Positions 62,847 through 64,000 of a DNA stretch of 64,000 nt are shown piece by piece. Within the stretch, counting starts at the first letter, position 1. Each line of letters opens with the position of its first letter. Under the pieces are notes generated by a model. The model did not search any database. It saw nothing but the letters and a program-made list of their open reading frames with translations, and was not told the origin of the DNA. This stretch comes from Marinoscillum furvescens DSM 4134 (GTDB lineage: Bacteria; Bacteroidota; Bacteroidia; Cytophagales; Cyclobacteriaceae): NCBI RefSeq assembly GCF_003386095.1, contig NZ_QREG01000007.1:1-64000 (forward strand), in the 5' to 3' direction. The position numbers and the translations under genes are program-made.

Positions 62847-64000
62847 GTGGTTTTTGTGTTAAAGTTGCTGCTTTTGATAACGAAAAAACTCACCAGAATG
62901 ATTAGAAGTATTGAAAAGATTGCGACTAGCAAAGTAGTGTTAGTAGAGCCTTGGAGGCCATAGCCGATGACTATCGGTCCGATAGCTGTGGCCACTACCA
63001 TAAATGTGGTGGTCATGCTTTTGATGGCTCCGAGGTTTTTGACACCATATAGTTCAGCCCAGAGTGCTACACCCGTAAGCGAACCCAGGCTGGCGGTCAT
63101 CCCCAGGAGAATCATATAAAGCATTGCCGCGAGTTTATGATCGGCAAAAAGCAGTAAGGCGAGACCCAATGCTACAGGTAGCAGATAGAAGGTAAACACT
63201 TTTTGGGCCGAAAAGCGATCGACCAACGCTCCTCCTAAAAAGGAGGTGAGCACTTTGGCTATGCCATACCCCACAAAACAAAAGGCCATCCAGTCCATGC
63301 TCCATCCTTTGGCAGCTGCCAAAAGGTTTTGATGAATAAATATGCCCGTAATAAAGAACGGTAAGAACATAAATGCCGGAAGCAGCAGGTAGAATTTTGG
63401 ATCTCGAAGGACCTGCCGGCGTGTAAAATCTGTGGTTTTCGACTGCTCTGGTGCGGTTTGTGGTATTGCGGTATCGGTTTTAATAAGCAGCCTCGTAAGA
63501 GGTATAAATATCAGCAAGACGACTGCAGCCAGGGCTATCCATGACATGCGCCACCCAAAGTCATTGATGATAAAAATCAGGACCATAGGAGTGAACGTTT
63601 CTGCTATAGCGAGTCCAAGCCCTACAACCGAGAGTGCTTTGCCACGCTGCTCATGGAAAAACTTGGCGGTGGCTGTGGAGCCTATAAGTATCATGCCTCC
63701 TTGTCCGAAAAATCGTAGCAAGAACAATCCAGGGATTAATAGCATAAGCCGATCAGCTGAAAACATCACGGCACAAGCCATGATAAGCCCTATGCCCCCA
63801 ACCAGGCTCAGGTGCTTGAGGTTGGCCCGGTCTACCCAGCCGCCTATCAGCGGCAAAGTAAATGCGCTGGCGATGGTGGCTATCGCATAGCTGTTGCTAA
63901 ATGCACCGCTCGAAAGCGACAGGTCCGAAAGGATGAATGGTACCGAAACACTGATCAGAAATGTCTGCCCGATGCTGGAGAAAAAGTAGTGAAGGGCGCC
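62843..64000 (-). CDS. MFS transporter (5' end outside the window)
   Basis: The frame stays open to the window edge, giving 385 visible residues, beginning in the first membrane helix (HYFFSSIGQTFLISVSVPF). It has about 11-12 helices, and an MFS loop-like segment PLIGGWVDRANLKHLS between helices 2 and 3. The substrate is not known. The true start lies beyond base 64000. It is coupled to the SDR gene by a four-base overlap. Confidence 0.85.
   Translation of the reverse strand, partial: GALHYFFSSIGQTFLISVSVPFILSDLSLSSGAFSNSYAIATIASAFTLPLIGGWVDRANLKHLSLVGGIGLIMACAVMFSADRLMLLIPGLFLLRFFGQGGMILIGSTATAKFFHEQRGKALSVVGLGLAIAETFTPMVLIFIINDFGWRMSWIALAAVVLLIFIPLTRLLIKTDTAIPQTAPEQSKTTDFTRRQVLRDPKFYLLLPAFMFLPFFITGIFIHQNLLAAAKGWSMDWMAFCFVGYGIAKVLTSFLGGALVDRFSAQKVFTFYLLPVALGLALLLFADHKLAAMLYMILLGMTASLGSLTGVALWAELYGVKNLGAIKSMTTTFMVVATAIGPIVIGYGLQGSTNTTLLVAIFSILLIILVSFFVIKSSNFNTKTT

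Overview
The window reads as chromosome from a Bacteroidota bacterium, most likely a gliding or surface-associated Cytophagales relative; the genus is not determined. Grounds: a gliding lipoprotein GldH, the type IX secretion (T9SS) proteins PorU and PorV, a giant adhesin with a gliding-type C-terminal sorting domain followed by PorP/SprF and OmpA genes, and TAnnTTTG -7 boxes (the Bacteroidota promoter consensus) upstream of many genes, with few clear Shine-Dalgarno sequences. No prophage, insertion sequence, CRISPR array, rRNA or integrase is visible. Genes are tightly packed, with several convergent genes overlapping or abutting at their stop codons.

Layout. 1-584: an intact tRNA-Leu(CAG) on the minus strand, embedded in decayed copies of itself: three 3' halves with intact terminators on one side and a 5' half carrying a GC-rich palindrome on the other. 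585-10518: housekeeping genes (purD, recQ, GDP-mannose synthesis, rlmB), a GWxTD protein, a methyltransferase, Dps and asparagine synthase. 10533-11588: a possible micro-ORF, an NlpC/P60 hydrolase, tRNA-Ala(GGC) and a second tRNA relic. 11589-15247: a GRP-type sugar transporter, ribokinase and a lipoprotein sulfatase. 15424-17283: RicT/PSP1 and gldH, a pair I recall as commonly adjacent in this phylum. 17286-25861: a 1332-residue superfamily 1 helicase with a C-terminal nuclease-like domain, a helix-hairpin-helix protein, hemA and a WG-repeat protein. 25862-33076: a minus-strand run of MBL hydrolase, pssA, porU, porV and a catalytically dead M16 peptidase homologue. 33135-38382: FAD oxidoreductase, a fusion of pseudo-peptidase, beta-propeller and outer-membrane barrel, and YicC. 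38443-46451: many small metabolic and hypothetical genes (MazG-like, DUF2721, YciI, ComB, GcvT, exonuclease III, CsaA, RNase HII). 46605-50918: a TonB-linked receptor, a Nudix hydrolase and a MATE exporter. 51129-62015: the adhesin/PorP/OmpA locus. 62067-64000: a short-chain dehydrogenase and an MFS transporter cut by the window edge.

How they work together. porU and porV encode parts of the T9SS outer-membrane attachment machinery, gldH a gliding component, and the giant protein at 51129 a probable T9SS cargo with its own PorP/SprF partner. This is the most coherent system here, and its general type is known. The less expected observations are the tRNA-relic arrays, the dead M16 subunit joined to porU-porV, the pseudo-peptidase/propeller/barrel fusion, the helicase with a probably degenerate nuclease end, and the near-identical 687-bp repeats in the adhesin. 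I did not find a clear, wholly undescribed system.
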